NCBI GenBank assembly: GCA_025464695.1
Contig: JAODNQ010000273.1
Coordinates: 1 to 11,633, forward strand
Reading direction: 5' to 3'
Origin: Frankiales bacterium
GTDB lineage: Bacteria; Actinomycetota; Actinomycetes; Mycobacteriales; SCTD01
Length of the DNA: 11,633 bases
The notes under the pieces were generated by a model. It ran no database searches and was not told the DNA's origin. It worked only from the letters and a program-made list of their open reading frames with translations. Shown here one piece after another: positions 1 to 6,785 of this stretch. Within the stretch, counting starts at the first letter, position 1. Every line of letters starts with the position of its first letter. The position numbers were made by a program, and so were the translations under genes.

Positions 1-2
1 CG

Positions 3-731
3 CTGCCCGCCGCCCGGGCCACCGCGCTGCTCGCGGCCACGGACGCCGCCGACGCCGCCGCTGCCCGCGCGCTCGGGGTCCGCTCGCCGTCGGTCTACCT
101 GCTCGTGGAGGCCGCGCACCTGAGCACCGCGCCCCTGGCGAGGGAGCTGGCCGTCGCCCTCGACAGCGCCCGCGGCCTGTCCGGCTCGGCCACCTCCCCG
201 ACCGCCGAGCTCCGCGCCCGGATGGTCACGCAGTCGGTCGCGCACCCGTTCCAGACCGGGCTGGCCAGCGACGCAGCCCTGACGTACGGCCTGGGGTCGG
301 CGCAGTACGCCGGCGCGAAGAAGGCCCTGGACGCCAACACCGCGGCACTCACCCGCCTCGTGACGGAGCTGACCTACCCGGCCAACGGCGCGTCGTTCGC
401 CCGCCAGTGGAACCGCCACATCGGCGACTACGCGACGTTCGTCCGGGGCCTGCAGACCGGGAGCGCCGGCCTGCGGACGGCGGCCGCGACCGACCTCGGC
501 GACTTCGTCCGCGACAACGCGGTGCAGCTCAGCCGCGTCAGCGGCCTGCCCGCGGCGGCCCTCGTCCCGCAGCTCAAGGTCCACGCTGCCGGCACCCTCG
601 ACGTCATCCGCCTGCAGGCGGCGCGGTCGCCGGAGCAGTTCCCGGCCGCCGCCATGGGGACGAACCACTTCGCCCAGGTCGGCGACCTGCTGGCGGCGAG
701 CGCCGCGAAGCGCCTCGGGCTCGCCGACTAG
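3..731 (+). CDS. Alanine-rich helical protein, 5' end missing
   Basis: The frame is open from the left edge to a TAG at 729-731, so the gene begins outside the window; the GTG at 105 is only an internal codon. About 242 residues are visible, mostly alanine/leucine-rich and predicted helical. The C-terminal half has a pattern I associate with exported actinobacterial helical-bundle proteins: LDANTAAL, about 25 residues later RQWNRHIGDYATFV, then LGDFV, a LKVHAAGTLDVI helix, and a last helix with NHFAQVGDLLA. The spaced histidines (one in NRHIG, one in LKVH, one in NHF) could bind metal, but this is only an inference. No catalytic motif is seen. It ends 21 bases before the stop of the convergent lpdA-like gene. 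Function unknown. Confidence is high that it is a gene and low for any role. Confidence 0.8.
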   Translation: MPAARATALLAATDAADAAAARALGVRSPSVYLLVEAAHLSTAPLARELAVALDSARGLSGSATSPTAELRARMVTQSVAHPFQTGLASDAALTYGLGSAQYAGAKKALDANTAALTRLVTELTYPANGASFARQWNRHIGDYATFVRGLQTGSAGLRTAAATDLGDFVRDNAVQLSRVSGLPAAALVPQLKVHAAGTLDVIRLQAARSPEQFPAAAMGTNHFAQVGDLLAASAAKRLGLAD

Positions 732-752
732 GAGCCGTCCCGGGGCCGCCCG

Positions 753-2135
753 TCAGCCGTGCAGCATCAGCTGGCGGGCGGCCTCGGTGACCGACCCCGA
801 CAGCGACGGGTAGATCGCGAACGTGTGGGCCACCTGGTCGGCGGTGAGCCCGTGCTGGACGGCCAGCGAGATCGGCATGATGAGCTCGCTCGCCGTCGGA
901 GCCACGACGACGCCGCCGAGGATCGTGCCGGAGCCGGGCCGGCAGAAGAACTTCACGAAGCCGTCGGTGATGCCCTGCATCTTCGCGCGGGCGTTGGTGG
1001 CCAGCGGCAGGGTGACGGTGGTGGCCATGACCGACCCGTCCTCGACCTGCTTCTGCGTCACGCCGACCGAGGCGACCTGCGGGTCGGTGAAGACGTTGGC
1101 GGACACCGTGCCGAGGCGCAGCGGCGCGACGGCCTCGCCCAGTGCGTGCCACATCGCGATCCGCCCCTGCATGGCGGCCACCGAGGCCAGCATGAGCACC
1201 CCGGTGCAGTCGCCCGCCGCGTAGATGCCGGGCACGGAGGTGCGCGAGACGCGGTCGACGTCGACGAAGCCCTGCTCGGTCAGCCGGACACCGACCTCCT
1301 CCAGCCCGAGGCCGCCGGTGTTGGGCACGGAGCCGACGGTCATGAGGGCGTGGCTGCCCTCGACGACGGACCCGTCGGTGAGCGTCACGCGGACGCCGCC
1401 CGGGAACGCGCCGTCCTCGACGCGCTCGACGGAGGCCGCGCGCCCGCGGCGGACCTCCATGCCGCGCCCGCGGAAGACGCCCTCGAGCAGCTCCGCGGCG
1501 TCGCGGTCCTCGCCGGGCAGCACGCGCTCGCGGGAGGAGACGAGCGTCACCTGCGAGCCCATGGAGTTGTAGGCGTTGGCGAACTCGGCGCCGGTGACGC
1601 CGGACCCGATGACGACCAGGTGCTCGGGCAGGTCGGGCAGGTCGTACAGCTGCCGCCAGTCGAGGATGCGCTCGCCGTCGGGCACGGCACCCTCCACGAC
1701 CCGCGGGTGCGCGCCGGTGGCCAACAGGACGACGTCGGCCTCGAGCAGCTGCGTGCCGCCGTCGCCGGTGACCTCGACCCACGACGGCGTCCGCAGCCGG
1801 GCGGAGCCCGAGACCAGCGTCACGCCCTCCTTCTCGAGCCGGCGGGTGATGTCGTTGGACTGCGCGAGCGCCAGCGACTTGACCCGGAGGTTGACCTCGG
1901 CGATCTGCGCGCTGACCGTGCCCTCGGTGTGCACCCCGACGCGGTCCGCGTGCGCGTACGACGTCATGGCCTCCCCGGTGGCGATGAACGTCTTGGACGG
2001 CACGCAGTCCGACAGGACGCACTGCCCGCCCACGCCGTCCCGGTCCACGAGCGTCACGGACGCCCCGAGCTGCACGGCCACCAGCGCGGCCTCGTAGCCC
2101 GCCGGTCCGCCTCCCACGATCACGATGCGCGTCAC
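753..2135 (-). CDS. lpdA: LpdA-type flavoprotein NAD(P)H:quinone reductase
   Basis: A 460-residue flavoprotein disulfide reductase family enzyme. A GGGPAG FAD-binding loop lies at residues 8-13, a second nucleotide-binding loop GSGVTG at 177-182, the FAD motif YAAGDCTG further on, and a C-terminal dimerisation domain. The GTG start at 2135 places the FAD loop at the usual distance from the N terminus; upstream in-frame sequence is unlike the family and overlaps the divergent gene. The family includes M. tuberculosis LpdA (Rv3303c), which reduces quinones with NAD(P)H and cannot act on lipoamide because it lacks one active-site cysteine and the C-terminal His-Glu pair. Here both cysteines are present (GGQCVLSDCVPSK, C39 and C44), but the His-Glu pair is still absent: the canonical HPTLSE position reads YPSLSG (442-447). 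Lipoamide dehydrogenase activity is therefore unlikely. It is probably a cytoplasmic redox enzyme transcribed away from the GGCT-like gene. Confidence 0.93.
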   Translation of the reverse strand: MTRIVIVGGGPAGYEAALVAVQLGASVTLVDRDGVGGQCVLSDCVPSKTFIATGEAMTSYAHADRVGVHTEGTVSAQIAEVNLRVKSLALAQSNDITRRLEKEGVTLVSGSARLRTPSWVEVTGDGGTQLLEADVVLLATGAHPRVVEGAVPDGERILDWRQLYDLPDLPEHLVVIGSGVTGAEFANAYNSMGSQVTLVSSRERVLPGEDRDAAELLEGVFRGRGMEVRRGRAASVERVEDGAFPGGVRVTLTDGSVVEGSHALMTVGSVPNTGGLGLEEVGVRLTEQGFVDVDRVSRTSVPGIYAAGDCTGVLMLASVAAMQGRIAMWHALGEAVAPLRLGTVSANVFTDPQVASVGVTQKQVEDGSVMATTVTLPLATNARAKMQGITDGFVKFFCRPGSGTILGGVVVAPTASELIMPISLAVQHGLTADQVAHTFAIYPSLSGSVTEAARQLMLHG

Positions 2136-2207
2136 GCCTACCAGTGTCCTCTGCCTCGACCGCGGCCTGTCTGCCTGTCCTCTGCAACAACGCAATAGGG
2201 TGGATCC
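2136..2207. promoter_or_regulatory. Divergent intergenic region with leaderless-type -10 box
   Basis: The 72 bases between the lpdA-like start (-) and the GGCT-like start (+) must hold promoters for both. On the + strand TAGGGT (2196-2201) fits the TANNNT -10 pattern and ends six bases before the ATG at 2208. This is the spacing expected if transcription begins at the start codon. The same bases (AGGGTGG) could instead act as a weak ribosome binding site. I see no clear -35 box, and no convincing -10 for the - strand gene. Confidence 0.35.
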
Positions 2208-2660
2208 ATGGCGCTCTACGCCGCGTACGGCAGCAACCTGGACCCGGCCCAGATGCACAAGCGCTGCCCCCACTCCCCCCTCCGGGCCACCGGGTGGCTG
2301 GAGGGCTGGCGCCTGACCTTCGGCGGCGAGGACCTCGGTTGGGAGGGCTCGCTGGCGACCCTCGTCGAGTCTCCCGGCGAGCACGTCTTCGTCGGCCTCT
2401 ACGACCTCACCGACGGCGACGCCGCCGACCTCGACGCCTGGGAGGGCGCCGACACCGGCCTGTACCGCAAGCTCCGGGTGCGGGTCCACACGCTGCAGGG
2501 CGAGGTCCTGGCCTGGGTCTACGTCCTCGACGGGTACGAGGGCGGGCTGCCCGGAGCGAGCTACCTCGGGGTGCTGGCCGAGGCGGCGCAGGCGGCGGGG
2601 GCGCCGGACGACTACGTCGCCGAGCTGCGGTCACGGCCCTGCCGCAGCAGCGGGGTCTAG
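2208..2660 (+). CDS. Gamma-glutamylcyclotransferase-like (AIG2/GGCT fold) protein
   Basis: A 150-residue protein of the usual single-domain length for this fold. The substrate-binding loop signature YGSNL lies at residues 7-11 right after the first strand, followed by QMHKRCP and a TGWLEGWRLTF strand. The probable catalytic acid is E79 in DAWEGADTGLYRK, matching the Glu-x(n)-Tyr pattern of the superfamily. Family members cyclise gamma-glutamyl amines or dipeptides to 5-oxoproline and a free amine. The natural substrate here cannot be read from sequence, and some members of the fold are not cyclotransferases. No signal peptide, so cytosolic. It is divergent from lpdA, as I recall for Rv3304 beside Rv3303c, and convergent with the 226-residue gene, whose stop is 28 bases away. 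The fold assignment is firm; the exact activity is inference. Confidence 0.85.
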   Translation: MALYAAYGSNLDPAQMHKRCPHSPLRATGWLEGWRLTFGGEDLGWEGSLATLVESPGEHVFVGLYDLTDGDAADLDAWEGADTGLYRKLRVRVHTLQGEVLAWVYVLDGYEGGLPGASYLGVLAEAAQAAGAPDDYVAELRSRPCRSSGV

Positions 2661-2688
2661 CAGCAGCCGCAGGGGACATCCGGTCGGC

Positions 2689-3369
2689 TCACCTCAGGGC
2701 CACCACCGCCCGGACGCGGACGGGGTCGTCCTCGCCAGCGGCGCGCCGGAGCGTGCCGGCGACCTCGAGCCCCCGCTCGCCCGAGGGGCGACCCGACAGC
2801 AGCGCGGAGCCCTCCGCACCTGCAGGGAGCAGCACGCGCCCGCCGACGAACCCGAGCACCTCGGCGTCCTCGGTGACCACGGCGACGGCAGGCCCGGCGT
2901 CGGCGTCGAGCCGCAGCTCGAGCTCCTCGCGTCCGCGGCTGGCCAGGCGCAGCAGCGGCGCGGGGCCGTCCCCACCACGCCCTGTCTCGCCCGCCAGCGC
3001 CAGGACGGCCACCGCGGTGGTCGCGCTGTCCGAACAGGCAGCCCGCAGCGCGGCGAGGGCCGGGCGCAGCGCGTCGCCCTCGGGGGCGTCCCACAACCCG
3101 AGCCGGCCGCTCGTGCCGTCCACGAACCAGGCGCCGGCAGCCGGCGGGCGGGCCTGCGCGTCCCCGGACGGCCAGGGAGCGGCCGCCACCCGCTGGACCG
3201 CCGGCAGGACGTCGTCAGCGAGCGTCCCCTGCCACCAGCCGAGCTCCGGCTGGTCGTTCCCGCCGGGCTGGAGCACCAGCCGCTCGACGGCTCCGGCGTC
3301 GTCGACGGTGAGGCGCTCGACGAGGTCCGGACCGGGTCGCACCAGCTCCCAGGTCAACAGCAGCGCCAT
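2689..3369 (-). CDS. Uncharacterised 226-residue protein, last gene of metallopeptidase operon
   Basis: I do not recognise this protein. The ATG at 3369 overlaps the upstream metallopeptidase stop by one base (TGATG) and is preceded by a strong ribosome binding site, which fixes the start. The N terminus (MALLLTWELVRPG, then alternating short strands) and the C-terminal half (repeated short hydrophobic strands separated by acidic turns) suggest a mostly beta protein. A GWWQG motif lies at 44-48 and an alanine/leucine-rich helix at about 100-127. There is no signal peptide, membrane segment or catalytic signature, and only one cysteine. Because it is translationally coupled to the peptidase it may be a partner, loading factor or inhibitor, but nothing in the sequence proves this. 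It ends 28 bases from the convergent GGCT-like gene. Confidence 0.8.
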   Translation of the reverse strand: MALLLTWELVRPGPDLVERLTVDDAGAVERLVLQPGGNDQPELGWWQGTLADDVLPAVQRVAAAPWPSGDAQARPPAAGAWFVDGTSGRLGLWDAPEGDALRPALAALRAACSDSATTAVAVLALAGETGRGGDGPAPLLRLASRGREELELRLDADAGPAVAVVTEDAEVLGFVGGRVLLPAGAEGSALLSGRPSGERGLEVAGTLRRAAGEDDPVRVRAVVALR

Positions 3370-5561
3370 CAGCTGATCACCTTCGCCGTGAAGGCCTCTT
3401 CCTCGGCCGTCTTGCGGAGGTGGGCGTTGAACTGCGCCACGACCGGGTCGATCATGTCGGCCCGGTGCCCCAGCTTGCTCACGTCGTTGGTGCCCATCGT
3501 CGTCGCCGCGGTGTGCCGCACGTCCTGCCCCGCAGCGCCCCCGCCCGGGCTCACGTCGGCCTTCTGGTCGTAGGTCGCCGCGTTCTGCTGGGCCTTGAGC
3601 AGGCTGTGCAGCTGGGCCGCGATCGCCTGCACCTGGGGGTCCGGCGGGCTCTTGGCCGCGAGCGCTCCGGCAGGCATGCCCAGCACGCTGTCGACCTCGG
3701 CGGCCACCAGGGCGGTCACCTCGGACAGCTGGGCGGACACCCGGGGCTCGACCTGCTCGAACACGAACGCGTCGACAGCGTCTCGGGTGGTGACACGCGC
3801 CGTCGAGCGGACCAGGTTGAGCACGCGGGTGAACAGCTGGCTGCTGGTCACCGCCTTGGGCAGGCTGCCGTTCGCGATCGCGCCGTCGACCGCGGCGGTG
3901 ATCTGCGGCCGCACGAGGTCCCCGGTGTAGGTCGCGCCGAGTCCCTTGGCCGGGTCCTTCCACTCGGCCGGGAGGGCCGCGAGCTGCGCCATCAGACCGG
4001 GCGACGGCGCGATCTTCGGCGTGCCGCCGGCGCCCCCGCCGACCACCCGACCGGCCAGCGCCGCGCCGGCGTCCTTGGCCCCACCGGTGGTAGCCGCGCT
4101 CCCCACGTTCGCCGAGTACTCGGTCGAGACCGACACGCTCGAGCCGTCGGCACCCGTCGCGCTGAAGTCGTCACCCATGGCGCCGACTCTCCAGCTCGTG
4201 AAGGCGTCCATCACCGCTCGGCCGATCGCCCCGCTCGTGAAGCCCTCCATGGCCTCGGACGCGTGCTGCAGGTTCGAGAAGTTCTGCCCCGTCTGGAAGT
4301 CGACGACCGAGGGGAGCTGCCCGCGCAGCGCGGCCGTCTTCAGCACGGGGGCGATCTGCTTGACGAGGCCCTCGCGCAGCCCCGGATCGCTCCAGGCGCT
4401 GCGCGTCGCCGACACCAGCTGCTTGCGCAGAGCGTCCTTGGCCCCGAGGAAGGCGTCCTGGACCTCCTTCAGGTTGGCCCTCATGCGGGCCTGGATCGGG
4501 GCCGCCACCGCCAGCGTCACCATCTGCTTGAGCGTGTGCTGGTCGAGCAGCTTGTCGGCGTTCTTCGCGCCGCCACCCATCCGGTGCAGCAGCTGGTGGG
4601 TCTGGTCGTCGCTGCGCGAGTACTCGTCGGCCAGGCCCACGAGGTGGCCGTACTCGTGCGCTGCCACGGCGTCGAGGTCCATCCCGCCGTAGTTCTTCTT
4701 CGTCTGCGTGTACCAGTGTCCGGAGTCGATGGGGTGGGCGCCGTCGCGGTCAGCCTCGACCCCGGCCCCGAACAGTCGGATCTGCGCGTGCGCGTCCGCC
4801 ATGGCCGGGTCGAAGAACGGCTTCGCCTCGAACTTCAGCGGCAGGCTGAGCTCCTTGGGACCCGGCGCGGCCGGTCCGGTCCCCACGGTCGGCGTGGCCG
4901 GCGGAGGCGTGGCCGGCGGCACTGTCTTGCTCTGCAGCGCGTAGTGGTTCCAGGCGCTGCCGATGCTGGCGCACTTGCTGCGGGCGAAGTCGAGACGCGC
5001 GGCGTCCTTGATCTCCGAGACCTTGCCCGTGTCCGACCCGAAGGCGGGGTTCGGCTGCTTCTTGCCGGCGGCGAGCACGAGCTTGCCCGTCGTCGGGTCG
5101 GTGAGGAAGCGGTCCTCGTCGCGCGCCTGGTCCAGGAACAGGACCTTGACGGTGACCGTGACGTCGGCGTCGCGCGTCATCTCGTAGGCGATGGTGCCGC
5201 TGCTGTAGGGCGTCGGCACGAACTGCTTCTGCGCCGACGTGGGAGCGGCGATGTCCGAGCCGTCGGGGTTCGTGGTGGGGGCGTCCTCGTAGAGCGTCTC
5301 GCCGGAGTCCGCGTAGCTGACGGGCACCCGCTGCAGCACCGGACGCCCCTCGGTCGCGGGACCGAACAGGCCCGCCACCCGCTTGTTGCCGATCATCCCG
5401 CCGAGCCGCTGCAGCGCGGGAGCGCTCATGGGCCCGGCCAGCTGTGCCGGTCCGGCGCGGACCGGTCCGGGGTGGGAGGGAGCCCGGGCCGGGTGCGGAG
5501 GCGGCCGCACGGGTCCGCTGCCACCACGGACGGGCTCGTCCCGGGAGGCGCCGCCGATCAC
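3369..5561 (-). CDS. Putative zinc metallopeptidase with DUF4157/eCIS-type N-terminal tag
   Basis: A 730-residue protein. Start GTG 5561 overlaps the upstream stop as GTGA and has GAGGG nine bases before it; ATG 5429 (residue 45) is an alternative. Residues 1-45 are rich in Pro, Gly and Arg and probably disordered. Residues 49-78 hold ALQRLGGMIGNKRVAGL, then VLQRVP; this resembles the LQR...GNRAVA.L...QR segments I associate with actinobacterial DUF4157 proteins and cargo of extracellular contractile injection systems. A beta-rich part (about 120-200), a Pro/Thr linker (about 214-235) and the catalytic region follow. HEYGHLVGLADEY (302-314) has metzincin spacing with Asp in place of the third His, giving likely ligands H302, H306, D312 and base E303. 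HRMGGG (326-331) could supply a Met-turn. The remaining ~390 residues are mainly helical with Gly/Ala linkers. No Sec signal. Substrate and release route are unknown; no sheath, tube or baseplate gene is in this window. Confidence 0.85.
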   Translation of the reverse strand: MIGGASRDEPVRGGSGPVRPPPHPARAPSHPGPVRAGPAQLAGPMSAPALQRLGGMIGNKRVAGLFGPATEGRPVLQRVPVSYADSGETLYEDAPTTNPDGSDIAAPTSAQKQFVPTPYSSGTIAYEMTRDADVTVTVKVLFLDQARDEDRFLTDPTTGKLVLAAGKKQPNPAFGSDTGKVSEIKDAARLDFARSKCASIGSAWNHYALQSKTVPPATPPPATPTVGTGPAAPGPKELSLPLKFEAKPFFDPAMADAHAQIRLFGAGVEADRDGAHPIDSGHWYTQTKKNYGGMDLDAVAAHEYGHLVGLADEYSRSDDQTHQLLHRMGGGAKNADKLLDQHTLKQMVTLAVAAPIQARMRANLKEVQDAFLGAKDALRKQLVSATRSAWSDPGLREGLVKQIAPVLKTAALRGQLPSVVDFQTGQNFSNLQHASEAMEGFTSGAIGRAVMDAFTSWRVGAMGDDFSATGADGSSVSVSTEYSANVGSAATTGGAKDAGAALAGRVVGGGAGGTPKIAPSPGLMAQLAALPAEWKDPAKGLGATYTGDLVRPQITAAVDGAIANGSLPKAVTSSQLFTRVLNLVRSTARVTTRDAVDAFVFEQVEPRVSAQLSEVTALVAAEVDSVLGMPAGALAAKSPPDPQVQAIAAQLHSLLKAQQNAATYDQKADVSPGGGAAGQDVRHTAATTMGTNDVSKLGHRADMIDPVVAQFNAHLRKTAEEEAFTAKVIS
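3370..3383 (-). promoter_or_regulatory. Strong Shine-Dalgarno site inside the metallopeptidase 3' end
   Basis: On the - strand AAGGTGATC (3383 to 3375) is a near-complete match to the 16S anti-Shine-Dalgarno complement GGAGGTGATC. It sits five bases before the ATG at 3369, within the last codons of the upstream gene. It decides the start of the 226-residue protein and suggests efficient re-initiation after the overlapping TGA. Confidence 0.75.
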
Positions 5562-6646
5562 GGTGCGGCGCCCTCGCGCCAGCGCTGCTCGACCCGCTCG
5601 CGCACGGCGGCCACCGGCGCGACGGCGACGACCTGCCCGTCCTCGTCGACCAGCACGCACTCGGCCAGGGCGTCGAGCTGCTCGAGCCGCACCCGGACGC
5701 TCGCCGCCGGCTGGGCCCGGCCGAACGCGCTCTTGTAGGTGCACCGGTAGGAGTCGTAGGACACGCAGGACAGGGGCCGCTCGGGCTTGCCGAAGATGCC
5801 GCAGCGACCGTCCTGCAGGTGGCGGCAGGTCGCCTTCACCACGAGCGACCAGGCGTCGTCGGTCACCAGCAGCTCGATCCCGGGGAAGCCCAGGCAGAAG
5901 CGGAAGAAGTCCAGGGCACCGCGCGAGGCCGGCAGCCCCTGGGGGAACAGCAGGGTGCTGCAGCAGGGCGCGGCGCACCCGTCACAGGGCTCCGCGGCGT
6001 CGGCCACGGACAGCGGGAGCAGCCGCGCCTCCGGCGGTGCGGTCCCCAGCGCCACCTGCCGCCACCGGTCGAAGGCGGGGTCCGCGAGCTCCGGCTCCGG
6101 CGGTGGCGGCACGTCGACGTCGGGCTCGGCAGCGAGCCGGGAGACGATCTCGTCCCAGTCCGGCGACGCGACGACCGCTCGGCGCTCGTCGAGCTCCAGC
6201 AGCCCGGCCAGCAGGGCGAAGCGGGGGCGGTCGACCTGCACGAAGTCACCGGTCACGCTGCTGGTGAGCGACCGCCGGTACCAGCAGCTGTGCGGGTCGT
6301 AGGTCTGGCAGGTGTGGGGGTGGCGGTCGGTGCCACGGATGCCGCACAGGAAGGTGTCGCGGTCGAGGAAGCGACACGGCTGCACGTAGTAGACGCTCCA
6401 CTCCCCCGCTCGGTTCAGCCCCAGGCGGATGCGGTCGAAGCCGAGCAGGTGGTCCGCTCGGGACAGGTCCGCGAGGCTGCTGACGGTGAAGGTGTCCAGG
6501 GGCAGGTACGTGCAGCACGGGGACGTCGAGCACGACGTGCAGGGCGACTCGAGACCCTGGGCGAAGGAGAGCCGCTGCGGCGGCACGGGCACGACGCCGG
6601 CCGCGATGCTGCGCCACGGCGTGATCTGCATCAGCTCCGACTGCAT
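5558..6646 (-). CDS. Tandem-duplicated CxxC..CC cysteine-cluster (YkgJ-like) protein
   Basis: A 362-residue first gene of the three-gene operon. It contains two copies of an eight-cysteine module. Copy 1 (residues 36-121) has CTSCSTSPCC, then YYVQPCRF, CGIRG, TCQTYD and a final Cys at 121. Copy 2 (221-302) has CDGCAAPCC, then KATCRHL, CGIFGKPERPLSC and a final Cys at 302. The order CxxC..CC, C, C(G/x)I, RP..C, C is that of the YkgJ/CxxCxxCC family (PF03692), thought to bind zinc or an iron-sulfur cluster; single-module proteins are the common form. A Pro/Glu-rich linker (about 165-190) joins the halves. There is no signal peptide or membrane span, so it is cytosolic. The ATG at 6646 has GAGGGG a few bases upstream; ATG at codon 6 is a weaker choice. 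Its stop overlaps the metallopeptidase GTG (GTGA). It may modify, load or redox-protect the downstream protein, but that is inference. Confidence 0.85.
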   Translation of the reverse strand: MQSELMQITPWRSIAAGVVPVPPQRLSFAQGLESPCTSCSTSPCCTYLPLDTFTVSSLADLSRADHLLGFDRIRLGLNRAGEWSVYYVQPCRFLDRDTFLCGIRGTDRHPHTCQTYDPHSCWYRRSLTSSVTGDFVQVDRPRFALLAGLLELDERRAVVASPDWDEIVSRLAAEPDVDVPPPPEPELADPAFDRWRQVALGTAPPEARLLPLSVADAAEPCDGCAAPCCSTLLFPQGLPASRGALDFFRFCLGFPGIELLVTDDAWSLVVKATCRHLQDGRCGIFGKPERPLSCVSYDSYRCTYKSAFGRAQPAASVRVRLEQLDALAECVLVDEDGQVVAVAPVAAVRERVEQRWREGAAP

Positions 6647-6680
6647 CCGCCCCCCTCGACCCCCGGACGGCGACGCTATC
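6647..6680 (-). promoter_or_regulatory. Ribosome binding site and possible -10 of the three-gene operon
   Basis: Reading the - strand, GAGGGG (within 6657 to 6650) precedes the ATG at 6646 by a usable distance. Further upstream, TAGCGT (6678 to 6673) fits the actinobacterial -10 pattern and would give a leader of roughly 20 bases. No good -35 match is seen 16-19 bases beyond it, so the promoter is tentative. This is the only intergenic space in front of the operon. Confidence 0.35.
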
Positions 6681-6711
6681 CAGCCCCGGGCGCACCGGTG
6701 ACTACCCCGAG

Positions 6712-6750
6712 GTCCGCCTTCCGGACTCCGCGGGCTGCCCGGACGGGCAG
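6712..6750 (-). terminator. Two adjacent hairpins after the M20 amidohydrolase gene
   Basis: Two short inverted repeats lie 36-74 bases past the amidohydrolase stop. One is GTCCG/CGGAC (6712-6716 with 6722-6726, five-base loop); the other is CTGCCC/GGGCAG (6735-6740 with 6745-6750, four-base loop). Neither is followed by a U-run on the - strand, as is common for actinobacterial terminators. They separate the ligase-amidohydrolase pair from the next operon on the same strand. Confidence 0.4.
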
Positions 6751-6785
6751 GACACAGCCCTCCCCCCGTGCTCGCGCCGCGGGGT

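Noticed and set aside
753..2135. Lipoamide dehydrogenase of a 2-oxoacid dehydrogenase complex
   Set aside because: The C-terminal His-Glu pair is replaced by Tyr and Gly, and the YPSLSG context matches LpdA-type quinone reductases.
604..2190. Long open frame of 528 residues on the - strand
   Set aside because: It is an Arg/Gly/Ala-rich frame shadow of the lpdA-like gene, which has clear FAD and nucleotide-binding motifs in the other frame.
2136..2489. Upstream extension of the lpdA-like protein to 578 residues
   Set aside because: It is antisense to the GGCT-like gene and would put 118 non-conserved residues before the FAD-binding loop.
2661..2688. Bidirectional terminator between the convergent GGCT-like and 226-residue genes
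   Set aside because: No inverted repeat of useful length can be found in the 28-base gap.
2144..3376. Open frame of 410 residues on the + strand spanning two genes
   Set aside because: It runs across the GGCT-like gene in another frame and antisense to the 226-residue gene. Composition is Ser/Arg/Pro-rich with no motif, a usual high-GC artefact.
3369..5561. Assignment of the metallopeptidase as a DUF4157 protein
   Set aside because: The N-terminal tag is similar, but the HExxH region ends in GxxDEY and lies deep in the chain, unlike the short DUF4157 domain; I keep only the association with such proteins.
3420..5738. Open frame of 772 residues antisense to the metallopeptidase
   Set aside because: It is rich in Arg, Gly, His and Val with no domain pattern. 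The - strand frame has the HExxH motif, proper overlaps and ribosome binding sites.
5562..5978. Upstream extension of the metallopeptidase to 869 residues
   Set aside because: The extra 139 residues are out-of-frame sequence of the cysteine-cluster gene. The GTGA overlap at 5558-5561 with a GAGGG site is a better start.
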